Source: Crotophaga sulcirostris (Eukaryota > Chordata > Aves > Cuculiformes > Crotophagidae). From it: DNA of 64,000 bases. The stretch covers positions 777,241-841,240 of the forward strand of contig VYZB01000030.1 in the NCBI GenBank assembly GCA_013397455.1, given 5' to 3'. Positions 26,411 through 40,200 of this stretch are shown piece by piece. The notes beneath the pieces are model-generated. The model saw nothing but the letters and a program-made list of their open reading frames with translations, did no database searches and was not told the DNA's origin. Made by a program: the position numbers and the translations under genes. Position 1 is the first letter of the stretch; each line of letters opens with the position of its first letter.

Positions 26411-29400
26411 GTGAGGACCTCTAGAGCGTGCGTGAGACTGGCGGGTTGGGAGAGAGGTAAAAAGCCTGGGAGAAAGGGTTCCCTGCTTTGGAAACCCTCC
26501 CACACATCATTCAAAAGGTGTGTTGGCCTCTGTGCTCAGAGATGGGACGCGATGTGCACTAGCGAGCCGCTGCTTACTTCTGCACCCTATGCTTTGCACT
26601 TCAGCTCCCTTAAAACTATGTGAGGCACTAATGTTTTCTCAGTGTCTTTTCACATGAAGTGGCACAAGCTGTTGTAAATGGTCAATATTTTAACATCTTC
26701 CGAGAAGGATTTGTGTGTGTGTGTGCGCAGAGGTATGCATGTCGTCATCACACTTCTGAGATCTCCTGAAAGAAACCCGTCTGATGCTACTGGGAATTCT
26801 ATCCTTATGCCACAGAGTTGGAACTTCTGGTAGATGTTGAGTTTACAGCACATATGCAAAGTGACTGTAACATGTAAAATACACCTAATTTTTCTTAGAG
26901 AAGTTGATACTCTGTCCCTGAAGATTTGTCTCACACCTCTGGTTGCATGCTACCTGGGCAGACACAGGCTTTTCTCAAAATAAGCCTTGGACAATTGTGC
27001 AAACACAAGAGAGTGAAGGTGGGAAACCCTGACTAATGGTAGCCCTTAACCACAGTAGAGAAGGCTACTGAGAGCTGATAAATAAACCCAAGGCTGACCC
27101 AGAGTTTCTGGAGACTGCTGCAGCAGAAGTACTGAGGTGTTCGGGTTGCTGTGACATGTCTGTGTCCTTGGAGTTCTGCCTTTTTTTTGTCGAAGGAGAG
27201 TTTAAGGAAGCATATTGAGGGACTGGGGTCTAGTTCCAGTGTGTACAAACCCTTGCTGTAAATTTTCAGGGTATTTTGGCAAATAGTTTCAATTAAAGAA
27301 TGTGACTGTGTGGCATCTGTTATCTTTTATAGGATGCAATGTTATAAACACTTGAATAGGAATGGGATGTGACTTGCTCAGCACAGTAGGCTCAGTTCTG
27401 CTCAATGCAACAGAGTTTTCTGCAGGTGATTTTCCTGTTTTATTTTTCATCGGCTTGCAGACTGCTTTTTTAAATGTGAATACACAGACAGGCAAATCAA
27501 GCAGTGTTAGCAGACGTTAAAAGATTTGATCATGTTTAATGGTGTCTGCGTAGACAGTCAAATGCTGCCATATGTTTACGAGGGCGTAAAATGCTTGGTA
27601 TTTTTCCTCTCTTTGGAAGACACTGATGTTTCTTTCTACTTCTAAAAAGGTAGTGATAACGGCGACGTTTCCGGTTTAAGCGATAAAAATACTATGAAAG
27701 TGATGTTAAGTTAATGAAAACTTCGCATGAAGCTCTGAATTGTTGCTGATTTTGTGGGAAGGCTAAGATCCGGTTCCTCTTTTTGACTTTAATTATTCTT
27801 TGGAAAATCAGCACTTTGGGAAGCCAGGCTGTAAGGTTTACATTGATTTGCTCAGCATGCGCTTGTGTGCCTGGAAGTCGTGATCGCGTGGGACTCTGAA
27901 TGCTAATGGACCTGTAGAGCATCCATTGCATCCACAGTGTGAAGAGAGAGCTCTGCAGTGCTGAGTGTTCTGGCATCTTGAGGTGAGGTATTTGTAGACA
28001 AAAGTGTAAGTAAATAAATACAATGGCACTAAATCCAACTTTCATCCAAGAATATTGGTGCTATAGAATATGTTCCCTTGCAGTGAGTCCTTTCATAAAT
28101 ACCTGGAAAGGGACAGTTTATTGATGTCTTAATCTACCTTTCATCTTCTCATCAGCTTTTTTGCTAGAGGCAGATTTATCTGGTATTTTTTTGCAGAGAG
28201 TTAATTATACATATGGAATTTAGGGGAATTTTTGTGATTGTGACAGGAAAGATTTGCATGCGTAGGCATCCTTTCGGTCACAGAACTGTTTTACTAGAGT
28301 TAGATGGAAGAGGTGTTTCTGATTTATGATGGAGCCGTAGATTAGAAAAATTTCTATGGTAAAATGTAGCATCTGTATACTAGTGCTTGTGAGTTAATTT
28401 GTATAGGGGAGAGAGAAATGCACAGCAAAGACTGAATCTGGGGTAATTTGAACAACTATGTATGTTCTGGCTACTGCCCCTCCAGTGGGACACCCTGTCC
28501 TGCCCTGCTTCACTACCTATGAACGGTTATTCAAGTTCATATTTCACATTTTGTTAAACGTCAGCACCAGATACTTCAAATAACGTTCTTGAAGGAGAAA
28601 ATACTATAGAAATGAGAACAAAAGAAAATGTCAGATCCCTTCTTGAAAGGTCTTTAGCACTGCCTCTAAGCTGGCGTGTCTCTGTGGGCTCTTGTGGGTT
28701 GAAAACAAAACGCTGCTGTTTAGCAAAACCTCTGAACACAGGAGCGAACTGGAAGCCTCAGCCAGCTCCCTGCGTGCTGCAGTGTGATGGGGAGCTGCTG
28801 TTGAGAGATGACCATTGCTGTCAAACACCTTTAAAAGTTGAGTTTTCCAAGGACTGAAGTAGGAGTCTAGCTTTTACAAAAATAGGAAGTAATGGCCCTT
28901 CTGCAGGTAGAAGCTGGGTAGAAGAGCCACCATGAAGCTCAACTCTGCTGATTTTTGAGGAGAGGATGGCTCCATGTGGAGGCTTCTCCTTGCTTTTGTC
29001 TGCACGCGTTCCTAACCAGTCTTCGGGCAGAGGACAGGGAGTTCATTGCCATCACACACCTCAGAGGGCAGAGAACCTGCCCAACTCCCCCACCACCCAA
29101 CTCCATCTGCTGAGGCTATTTAACTGATCTTTCCTGTCAGTCAGTACAGTGCAGAGAGTGCAGTTAAAGTCCACACACTGAGGAGAAGGAGGTACAAACA
29201 GCACGTGTTCCTACGTACCAGCAGGCTGTTGGTCACTTGATGACAATGATCTTCAGTTGCTTGTATTCATCAGTTTTCATTTCTTATGTTATTGCAGCAG
29301 CACCACACGTGCCCTTCTCTTTTCTAACACATTAGTAGGTTTGACTTTTTAGTATGGAAAGTGCAGGGTTATTGTGGACAAAGCTCTGAGAATTGGCTAC

Positions 29401-32400
29401 TACTTATGTTTTGGTTATCAAGACAAAGTCATCATTCTTTAAGAATCTGCCATTGCTCAAGACTAAAGGCATGGTATGGTCATGTAGGCAAATTATCAAG
29501 AGCATGACTTTTCAGCTGCAGGACAGAAATACCTCCAAGATTATTTAAAACATTCTAATGTCTCCCGTTTTTTTTTTTTTTAATCTGTTTCACAATAGCT
29601 GTTCTTTATATTTATTCCTTTGTTATATCTTTAGAAACCGTTTCTATTAAAACAAACTGAAAAGAAAATGAACACTTCTTCCTGTACTGTTGTCAGTCCA
29701 TTTTCAGAACCCCACAGTGTTCATTTGCAGTATTCTCTTTTGCTTTTGTTTTCATTGGTCTGGAACAGTAAAATGTTTTATTGCTTAAAAATAAACAGTG
29801 TGAAGATTAAATGCATTGAGCAGCATTGGTTAATCAAATTTCCACAGTAGTATTATTTCAAGGATTTGGTTAACTTGCCAACCCCAACAATTTATTAATT
29901 CATATTACTCTGGTACAATGTGAAAGACTGAAGTTGTTTGTGATCACAAGTTCTTAGTTCTTCACCCAAAATCCACTGAAAAAAAGTGGATTCGTTTGCA
30001 CCTCAGGAAGATTTGAATGAACCCTTTGTGCCAAATTTAACACCAGACTATGTTTTTGTAGGATTGGGAGCTTTGATGTGAAGCTCTTTGTTCAGCAGCC
30101 AGAGGTACCAGCATGGTACCCAGCCTCTTACCACTGACAGTAATGCTCATGCAATGGAGAGCGGTGGTTGGACATCATGAATCCTTGATGGGAAGAGCGA
30201 GTATAGAAAACAGAGTCTCTTCTCTTAAGCCATTGATCAGTCATCTTGTCTTACAGCTTTTCCTGCTTGCTTTTCTGTGGAAAGGTGATATTCCTGCCTG
30301 AATTTCTTATTTCTAATTCTTTACGCTTCTGATTTGATCCTGATTTGACTTTAATAAGGTATCTAGGGAACAATTTATTTCTGGTATTTCTTTTCTCCTT
30401 AATATATTTATGTAAAAGTTAGTCTCTCAAGCTTTTCCTTATTACAGCTAGTTTCCAAAGGTATACTTAGGTTTCAGGGTGTTTTGATCAACGTTATGCT
30501 CCTGTGGAGAAGTAGTGCAGCCGACCAACACCCACGGAGCTGACTGGAAAGCAGAAAACGGACTTGTGTTGTTTTGGTCCTTTTTCCAGTAACGATGGCC
30601 ATGTTTTTGCTTTGTGGTTTAATCTTAGGATGTTGTGCATCAGACTTCTAAGTTGCTTTGCCACTCTCTATCTCTTTCATTTTTCTCGTTCTCTGAACCC
30701 ACCTGCAATGGAAGACACTTGAGGTGCTGCCTCCTACATGCTGTTTGTAGAAGACCTCAGAGAACAAGTCGTAGCTTTTAATCCATAGCTTAGAGAAAAG
30801 GACCCCAGAAAGTATCTATTTACCCACAGATATAAAATATTTCATAGAGGTCCCAGGTAATGGGAGTTTGAGACAGTGAAATGTCTTCCAAATCTCAGTT
30901 GGTGCCATGCTAGAAAAACTGGGGATGGGAACATCCAAGTTTCCTGACTTTGGAGGTCCTTGGGCTTTATCCTTTCTTGATGAGGCAGGCAGAATATACT
31001 TAACCATTCAGTTAGATGAGCTGGATAGCAAAAGAAAGCCCATCACGTGCTGAGGTCAAAGGAGATGGAGGAGGCAACGCTGTGTGTGGTGCCATGATCC
31101 TGCTCAGCTGGCAGCAGCGTGTCCTTGCACTGCAGGGACAGGTCCAAGCGCACCTGTGTGGGCGTATGGAAAGGATTTGCATTGCAGGTAAACAGTGCAT
31201 CTGAACCCCCTTGGGCAAATGTGTCCTGACCTCCTCCCTGCATGCTGCAGTCCTCATCGCTTCTGTCCTGGGGCAGTTGTGTCCCAGGGACTGTGCTCTT
31301 CTCTCAGCCATACACTGTCCCTCAGCAGCAGACCATTCCCAGACCTTGCTCTTCATTATCTGTCTATCTCTGTGAACTCAAATGGCATCCACAATTTCAG
31401 AATATCCATAATTAAGGATGACTGTTGTTACCATGGTATTCCAAACACAGCGTTATTTTCAGGTGCCATATAATCATGTCCATCTTAATTATTACAAATG
31501 TGCTGTAACTTTCTAAAGAACATAGTCGTTACTGCTGTCAAAAGTAGGATTATTTACTGTTCTCAGTGACAATTAAAGACGGCTGTTTAAATGGAACAGA
31601 TTGTTACACTTTATATCTAGAAATCAAAACTTAATATGTGTTCTGAGGAAGCATGCAGTGTAAATACAGGACTGTGGGTTTCTGTTCTAAATGACTGAAG
31701 AGAAAATAAGCTAAGTAGAAAACCAGAATAAACTCTTTGGAGATATGAGTAATGATTATGGCTTGTTTACACTGCAGTGGGGGAAAAAAAAACAGAAAAC
31801 AAATTAGAGAGTATCCAAAAAGTTTAGAGAGCTTAATCCTTCAGGTAACTATCAGTAATAAACAGATAACTTATAAAATCTCTTTTAAGCAAAATTCTGA
31901 CAAAACCTTTGAGGAAACAGTCTTTTCTTTTTGCTCAGTAAAAATAAGTGATGAAACTCATACTGATGGTTACAGTTTTGGTGGTGTGAGCTTTTTGAGA
32001 TGGTGCTTCCAGGAGCTGGTTAACATTGGTAGAGGGTTGTGGTCATCAGCCATAGTATGGAGCCATTCCCCTTGGGAGAGTAAGGAGGAGCCACCCCTTT
32101 GATGAGCCAAGACCTAATCAGGCACGATTATGGATAGATAACCAGGCGACTATCCCAATAGATAAAACACTTAACAGCTCCTTAACTTCAGGAATGCAGT
32201 TGCTGATGTCTTGAATATGTACAGCTTCCCAGAAGTGCTGGGGAATAAATATCCCGTGTGCGCTGAGAAATGCTTGAGAAGTGAAACCCTGTGAGCTCAC
32301 CAGGTAGGAGTTGGGTAGAGAGGGAAGTGCTTTGCCCTAGTTTGGAATACTCTGTGAATGGATTTGGGTTGTGAGTTTATAATTTTGTGTACAAAACCAG

Positions 32401-35400
32401 TAGAATTTTTGGTGTATAACACAACAAAAATGTCACTGTGGTTAGAGGCAATTAATTTATTTTTCTAGAGAAAAGGAGAATATCTGAAGAGATAAAGTAA
32501 GTATAAAAACACCTTATTTTAAAGAAAAAAAGCAAAAAACCTAAAAAAACTTTAAAAAGCTTTCAGAAATAGAAGGAAATTGATTCTTAGGAGCTAACAT
32601 TTTTTTCATGGGAGGATGCTAAAGATATGTGGGTGGTGATGTTTTTCAGACATAAAGCTTTAATCTCTTTATCAGCTGCACTTTTTATAGTTTCTCATTG
32701 AACCCTTTCAGTATAATAGTTATAGATGTTCTTTTTGTAGAGTTTCATATCCTTTCCAATCTGCTGCTCACCACCTTCTTTGTTCTCTAATAAAGGACTG
32801 TATGATATAAATCGTCATCATCTTTCCTGTGCCAACAGTGCAAAGTTCTCTGTTCATCGATAGTCCTTGATAAGATGTAAAAACTCTTTTCTGTACCTAA
32901 ATTTAATGCCCTCTGCTGTAGAACATGGGAAACAGAAAATAATTCTTGTTAGTGCCTGAAATGTGCTCCTCAGTCCTCAGATGTACTGCTCAGTCTGTGT
33001 CTGAGGAATCAGTGACATGAGAAAGTTTGTGCACCCTTTGATATTAGTAGGAATGGGGACATGAAGATCCTTTGGTGTACTTTGAAAATTTTCTTGTTTA
33101 TAAGATTAAAAAGGAGTTACCAACGCATCTTTTTGTTAAATGAAATCATAACTCTGAAAACAGCTTCTTTGTCTTGACCTTTCTTCAATTCTGTTGTTTG
33201 CTAGAACCTTCCTCTAGGACCTCAGCATTAAGTGACAGCTTGTTGTTGGTTTTTGCTCCCTGTATTTCTCAGGGATTGATCTGAGCAGTGGGAACATTTC
33301 CAGCAGAAAATTAGATTTTGAGGTCAGATTTGAAGAAAGGTTTCAGAATTACTAAGCAGATGTGATTTTGAGTGAGAATCAAGTGAAGGTCACCATCACA
33401 GGAAGACTAGCAAGAGATGCTAGCCAGTCCATGGGTATCTCTTCCGTGAAGAGGTGTCTTGGGACATAGAGGATAAACTGAGCAGTTAGATGTGGGTTAA
33501 TCTAACTAAAGAACGTTTTTTTATAAAAGGAACAGTATTTTTTCCAGTCATTTAATCAGGATTAAAATGAAAAATTTTACTTAAAGAACAGTTTGTGTGT
33601 TCTCAAATGTGTCATACCCAAACTTTTTTTTTCTTCAGTGCTTATTTGTTTTGTGCCACTAGCACCTTAAACCTTAATCCTTTACTGTTGGCAAAGTGCA
33701 TTTGAGTCTTCTGTGGAAATTTTATCCTTAGTTAGTCAGATAAACTGTCTGTTCATGTGTTACAGCTGCAAAAAAATACATAAAAATAATATATCTAAAG
33801 TCTTATGTTTTGCCAGCTGGATTAAAGTGCCCTGCCATTATGGGACAATAATCACATGTTTCAGTTCTTGCCTATTACTAGGAAACGAGAAAGGAACAAA
33901 ACAACCTTGGCCTTCGCAGTATCATGTGTCTTGTATTTCCACAATTCCTAATTACAAGAAGCTTTTTGCTGGCATTCAAAGGACAGACATTTTAAGCTGA
34001 GGAGCTTACACTTCATATGGAGTAGGAGAAGGAACTCTAACTATCGCATGGTAAAGCTTTTATTATTCTTCCATGCATGGGAAGAGCTTTTTGCCCCACG
34101 ACAAGACCTTGAAATCGTTGACTGAATTTTCAGCATTTTATGCTACAAGCATCATCCCTTCGATGGGATGCCAGTGGTAGGAAGGCTGGAGGGATCCGTC
34201 AGTCTTCCCCCCCTCTCCATCCAGCAACACTCCCCTACTTGATGAAGACCAACTCTTGTCTTGTTCTGAGCAATACCATACACTAACAGATGTATTTTTC
34301 GTTATGTATTAGTAGTTAATCCAGCCCACAGATGGCACACGCCTTTTAACTGTAGCCGTGCAAGTTTTGCACACTACAGAACCTTCTAAAGTTGTTGCCT
34401 GGGGCCCCTGCAGTTGTTGTACATACAGTACTTTGTCTCTTTGCTGCCATCATCTGTGCCCATCTGTTAGGATGGCCTTGTGCCAGTTTATATGTTATGC
34501 AGAGTCTTCCAAATGGGCCTGGATAGTATGCTTGTATGTTTAATATGCTCTGGATGGCAACACGCCATGTCTTCTTGTACAGATTGTCTGCACGTCGTCG
34601 TTGCTCAAAGGCATTGGGGCTGGACCATGTTCTGTTCAGTTGCATTTGCAAACACCTCCATCCAAACAGTGGGACTACTGTGTCCACTGATTTGATGAAA
34701 AAGATGATTGTTTTAAAAGAATAGAGTAAAGGTGGAATTTTCAGAAGTTGCAGTCATATGAGCATATTGCATCACGTGGGCATTTGGGACAACAGGGAGG
34801 GTGCATTTCATCTATGGAAAGATGAGACAGAGAGAAGCATCCCGTTGGATCAGGGACAAGATGAGTATTTGTCTGCATCTTACAGAACTTGTAGTTGGTA
34901 TGTGTGTTTATTGGTGAACCATGAGTTGGTGAGTAGAAGATGCTTCTACCTAACTGAGAGGCTCTTAGAGGAGGAGGAAGCATTTTGGTCCAGGAACCTG
35001 TGCTTATGCTTTGTAGGTCTCCTTTGCACGGTTTTGGTTGCAAGGGTGTCTGTTCTAGTTAGGAAGATGATTTTTCCTTTCAATGCAGCAGCTGGAGCAG
35101 GAGATCTGTGGTGGAACAGACATGGTCAGACTAGTGCAACACTTTATTCAAATAGCAGTTGTTTGCTCTAATAGCAGTGCTTTCCACAGTAGGAAGAGTT
35201 GTACTTCTTCATTTATACCAGCTGACTCTGCCGAAGTAAGCAGAAGTAAGTAAGATAAGAGCTTTGTGCAAGTACAAGTGCATTGAGTGAAACCTTGGGC
35301 ATCTGCTTTCACTCTGGATAAGTCCCACCTGTATCTACATTTTCTCCTTTTTTGCAACATCATCAGTAGCCATTCCCTTATGTCTGTCTATAGGATATCT

Positions 35401-37061
35401 TATTTTTTATTATTTCTGTAAATCCAAGACTGACAACCATTGATGAACTACCTTGTTTCATTGTTTATTTCTAAAGCATTATACTCCATAGCACTTAATA
35501 CCAAAATCCTTGTCATTACTCTCCCACAGACTTTGAATTTGTCTCTGAGTGAGTTCAGATATCCCCTTTTTCTCTGATCAGCTGGAACCTCCATTCAGAC
35601 ATGCTCATGTATTCAGGACAGCATGGTTTTCCTTTATGGTAATCAAGAGGAGGTTGGGAGAAAGGATTGGTTTGTAGCCCAGAGACCTAATTTGGAGTCA
35701 GTCGGAAGAGAGATGGTGCCAGAAAGCTTTTGGTTCTTGAATACAGATTAGTTCTTCAGAAATTGATCCAAACAGTTGGGAAATATTGTGTGTCAGGGGA
35801 GAACACCCCATTTTTACCTTTTTTTTTTTTTTCACTTAGGTCTTAATGATGTCCCTTAAGAAAGCAGGAAAGCAAGAAAAACAACAGCACTTTGAAGAAG
35901 TGATTTCTCTTGGGGCATACTTCATGACCAAAAAATAATTAATTAAATCCTAAAGACATTATGCACTTTCATTTTTAAACCTGCTGTATAAGTTTGGCTG
36001 GCCACCAAATTAATAACCCAATAAATCATTGCTATGATTTTCAAGGTATTATACCAGTTGTGCTCATTGGCATGGTTTACTGAGACTCAGTTGGTGTTTT
36101 TTTGTTGTTGCTGTTGTTGTTGCTGCCAGTCAATACTGAAATCCTTTGTTAATTAAAAAAACAAATTGTTATTTCTCAGAAGTTTTTTAACCCAAATGCT
36201 TTTGCCCTTCATACAGAAGGAGCAGGCTTTGATCTGTAAATACTGTATTTCAGCAGTGCATCTGGAGCTCATTTCTGGCTGAAGCTTTTCAGAGCATCAT
36301 TCTAAGGCTGCAGCTTTTAGAGTAGGGGGATATTTTTCTGAGATCAAAACTTAGGCTCAAGAGTGACTTTTACCAAATTAGGTCACAGTTATTAAACATA
36401 AAAAGCAGCAGTGGAGATTACTAGTTTATAAATGCTGTTACTCAGTGTGATAGAGCTACTGTATAAAGCTGAGAAAAGCTGGTCTGAGGTGTAATCGAGC
36501 CAGCAAATAAAAATCCTCACTTTTTTTGTGTTTACATGAGAGGTTAAACTGTTCTCTCTTATTCCTGCTTTGGATTTGTGCTTCAAATGTTATTGATCTT
36601 TTTTATGTCTTGGGACAAATCAGCATCTTGTTAAATAAGAAAACTTGTCTGTTCCTAAAACCTGGTCCTGAGTGTGTGAGAAGGCTTGGACATCTAGAAA
36701 AACCCACCTGACCATGCTAAGTTCTGTTTAGAAGCACTGCAACTTGGTGGTTGCCGTGGCTGTTCACAAAATGGTGGTTTTTTCACACTGACTTCTGTGG
36801 TCAGTCCCACCCTGACAGGTCCTGAGCACTTCCATAACCACCATAGCAAGTCCCTTGCTTTAAAGTACTGGTCTCTCCCAGATTTTGGCATCCAGCTTTT
36901 GCAGAGTGTCTTTTTCCAGGTGCTGCAGGTTCCTTGTCTTTTGGGCTGTCACCTCCATGCCAGCCATTGTGTGTGGTGTGCCTGCGAGGTGGGGTCATGG
37001 CATTCACCTAACCCGTAGACAACAGATTCCCATTTCTTTTTTTTTCCTTCTCTGTTCCCAG
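26411..37061 (+). other. AKAP13: AKAP13 intron (10.7 kb)
   Basis: Noncoding sequence between AKAP13 exons, with donor gtgagg and acceptor tttccttctctgttcccag. It contains a short GT run at 26712-26725, poly-T runs near 29570 and 35820, and a TTG-rich run at 36101-36126. The stretch 34340-35170 has several overlapping open frames on both strands but no protein I recognise; see findings. I see no CR1 or MIR copy here that I could defend. Confidence 0.88.
36101..36126. repeat. Imperfect (TTG)n run
   Basis: Roughly eight TTG units interrupted by single CTG units. Simple sequence within an AKAP13 intron. Confidence 0.9.
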
Positions 37062-37245
37062 AAAACGTCCCTCGGGAAACGCTGATGCATTTTGCGGTGA
37101 GGCTGGGTCTGCTGCGGCTGACGTGGTTTCTGCTCCAGCAGCCAGGTGGAAGAGGAGCTCTCAGTATCCACAACAACGAAGGGGCAACGCCTGTGAGTTT
37201 GGCCTTGGAAAGGGGCTACCAGAAGCTGCACCAGCTTTTGACAGA
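37062..37245 (+). CDS. AKAP13: AKAP13 coding exon (ankyrin-like repeats)
   Basis: Encodes ENVPRETLMHFAVRLGLLRL, a run containing TWFLLQQPGGRGAL, and then EGATPVSLALERGYQKLHQLL. The patterns ETLMHFAVRLGLLRLTWFLL and GATPVSLALERGYQKLHQLL have the spacing of ankyrin repeats (TxLHxA...GxxxxxxxLL and GxTPxxLAxxxGxxxxxxLL), which agrees with the ankyrin-like region described near the N-terminus of AKAP13 and its relative ARHGEF28. The mammalian protein is almost identical here. Borders are ctgttcccag|AAAAC and ACAGA|gtaagg. The exon starts after one base of a codon and ends after two; 184 nt, so skipping would shift the frame. A protein-interaction role is inferred from the fold. Confidence 0.97.
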
Positions 37246-40200
37246 GTAAGGATGATTTAATGGTTCCTTTGCTAGTTTTCCATGTCATGCTTTCCTTTAC
37301 TGTACATTATCACTGACTAGTTTCTGAGAGCTATACTCTACTCTTAAAGACAATTTTTGCATAATTTTGCTTTTACCTTTCTGGCTAGCAACAATGAAGG
37401 CAGGTCCTTAGGGCTTAGGGGAAATGTAATATTGTTATGTTCTCCTTTTCAGTTGCAGTGTTCTGCTTCCAGCTGTCTCTTAAAGCCCGAAGTGAGTCAC
37501 TGTAATATCAACTAATTAAGACAAACCTTATGCAAACACAAATGAAAAAGCTTTTCTTTGAACAAGCACAGCTGTCCAAAAAGAGGGGAGCTAGCGGGCA
37601 TCATGTGGTGGTTGATTGTTGTGTTCTTCCTCTATAGATTAGGACTTTTTTGGTTAAACAAAATAATGATGATTATATTGAAATAAGGCAACATCCTGTA
37701 GAGAATAGGTATCTTACCAGTATAGGTAAAAAAATTTAGATAAGAATTAATGCAATAGTTTAACAGCAGAAACAGTTCTGTTTTGAGTGGTTTGAGAAGC
37801 AGCCAGATATTACAAGCTTCTAGCAAGTAACTAGTGGCTTGAGCATTTACTGCAGTGTTTTACAAGGAATCCTTCAGAAGATGACAAGTTATTTTTGAAT
37901 AGCAAATGTTTGGAGATATAGCTTTAAAAGCTGAGGCTAATAAAGACAAAAAGCTTAAATATGTCCCGAGGGGGTTATTTGTAAAGGAGAAAAGATTTGG
38001 TCTGCATGCGTGTTATTCTGATGCCTGGTTCTCTTAAGCTTTGTTATTAACTTTGTTTTTCTGAATTGAATTTTCAGATACTTGGGGTTTATGCTGAGTG
38101 ACCTAGTGTCATGTTTAGGAGTCTGTTGTGTCGTCCACATTATCATGCAACTATTTCTCTGTTACGAATTGTAAACTATTCTGCTTTCTGTAGTCGTTGG
38201 TTGGATTGTGTAGAAGGCGAAAAATATTATCTGTGTTGCTGGAGTAATTGCATTTAAGTTTAATCTTTTCACAATTCAGCCAACTCAGTGAGGGTGAAGA
38301 AGAAGGTGCGGGGTGGGACAGGAGGTCTTCTCAATTTTTTTTTTTCTGCCACCCCAGGCTGGGATTAATACAGAGATGGTGACAGTGTTACTTTCTCCTC
38401 CATCCAGTTTAGCAGTCATACTGTGAAAACACACAACTCTTCTGCAAGCTATCTTGTAAAATTGCAATGTGCAATTTGTCTTATAACTGCAGCAGAGTTC
38501 TCCAAGGTGAGACTAACCATGTTAACAAACTTTACATACTGTCAAGAAGCTTAAGATGGCCAAAACTTGAATATAGAGCTCACAACCAATACTGCAATCT
38601 GAATATGAGTAGAGCTAGTAATTTATAAGTAAATGGGAAGTAAGCAAAACTGTTAAAACAGCTATTAATGTACTTGGTGGAGTATTTCACAACTGGTTCC
38701 AATACTCGCATGGTAGTTCTTGCTCAGTAGAAGGAACAAAGAAGAGTACTTGTATTATATAATGTTGCCCTAGTTTAATCTAGGGGGTTTCTTTTATGAT
38801 CTTTACAGTTCATCTTTGAAAACAAGATGCTAGAAACTTCAGTAATGTTACCATCAAGTTGCCAGGTCTTGTTCTTCTTAGTATATACTTAAACTGTTCA
38901 TTATGGTTAGTTTTCCTCTTGGACTGAGGGGTGGAAATACAGTGTATAAGCATCTGACAGCAAAGCCTCATGTCTTGTGGCTCTGAAAACCCTGTTATCT
39001 TCACGAAGCCCTGCAACCAGAAATCTGTGGATGCTGAAAGTTGTGAACCCCTTTCTCAATTGGTGATTTGGTGGTGGAGCGCCATGGTATGAGCTCAGGG
39101 CTGGCTGGGGCGATGGGAACACTGTGTGACATGGAGACCACCATGGCCCTTCCCCACGGGAGAGGAGCGACTGTAGAGTGGATGCATCCGGAATTCCCAG
39201 CAGAGTTTTTTATTGTGCTTAGTGCTCTCTGCAATGGGAGGGGATCAAGGCTTGAAAATCCCTATTGAGGGAAGAAATATTGAGTTTCAAAATATAGAAA
39301 AGCAGCCAAATTCCATGAAGAGAATATATATAATTTATGTGCTGTCAAAACACAATGCATACTGTACAACCTCTTTTCTACACTCTGCTTATGCGCACAC
39401 TGTCTAATCCATGCACACAAATTTGGCACGCAGCTCGTACCACTCAGCAAAATACAGAGCAGCAACGCATGTTAGCGAGAGCCCGTACAAAGGATTCATT
39501 ATTTTTACAAGTAATTAAACTGCACTTCGCCAAATAAATGAATGAAGTGTGTTCTGTGATGCATTATCCTTGGGGGGGATTTTATTGTTCACTTGCTTGC
39601 TAATTTGCAGGACCCTGCATTTTACAGTATTTCTCCCAGCCAGCATTGGGAAGGGGTGAAATTTTGCTGTAATTGGGATACAGTCATTAAAAAGCAGACG
39701 CAAAACCTTCTCCATTGTTGCAGTTTTGCTGGAGTTTGGCTGCAAAGCAACTTGATTCAACTGCAGTGTAAATATTTTTCTCAAAAACTAATTACACTGG
39801 TGACATTTTGAATTTCTGTTTATCAGATGAGCTTTCCCTTTTCAGCTGTTGCAGTTCTTCATGTAAAGAAAAGTGAAAGACACTTCCAGTTTAAATTTTG
39901 CAGCCCTTGAAGTATTCCTGTCTGTAGTCTCAAGTTTGTGCTCTGACTTTTGCATCTTCTGTCAGGAAAGATGCATGCGCTACTTCTTTCAAGACTAAAC
40001 TGAGGAACTGTGATAGAGCTAACTTAGGTCATTGAAGATGGAGAGCAGGATGCTGATAACAGTGTTTATGCATCGGTTGTGGATCATTCTTGAGGGTGCT
40101 TGTTTTATCTTTGAGATTAAAGCTGCAAAGTAAACATTCTCCAGTGGTGCAAATCGAATAGGACAGCACGTCAGAGTAAGAAGGGTTTAGGAAAAAAACC

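Noticed and set aside
16859..27130. Similarity between accccagagttt...ctgcag-type segments near 16865-16895 and 27096-27126, as a dispersed repeat
   Set aside because: Only about 30 bases match with an indel and nothing extends on either side; chance is adequate.
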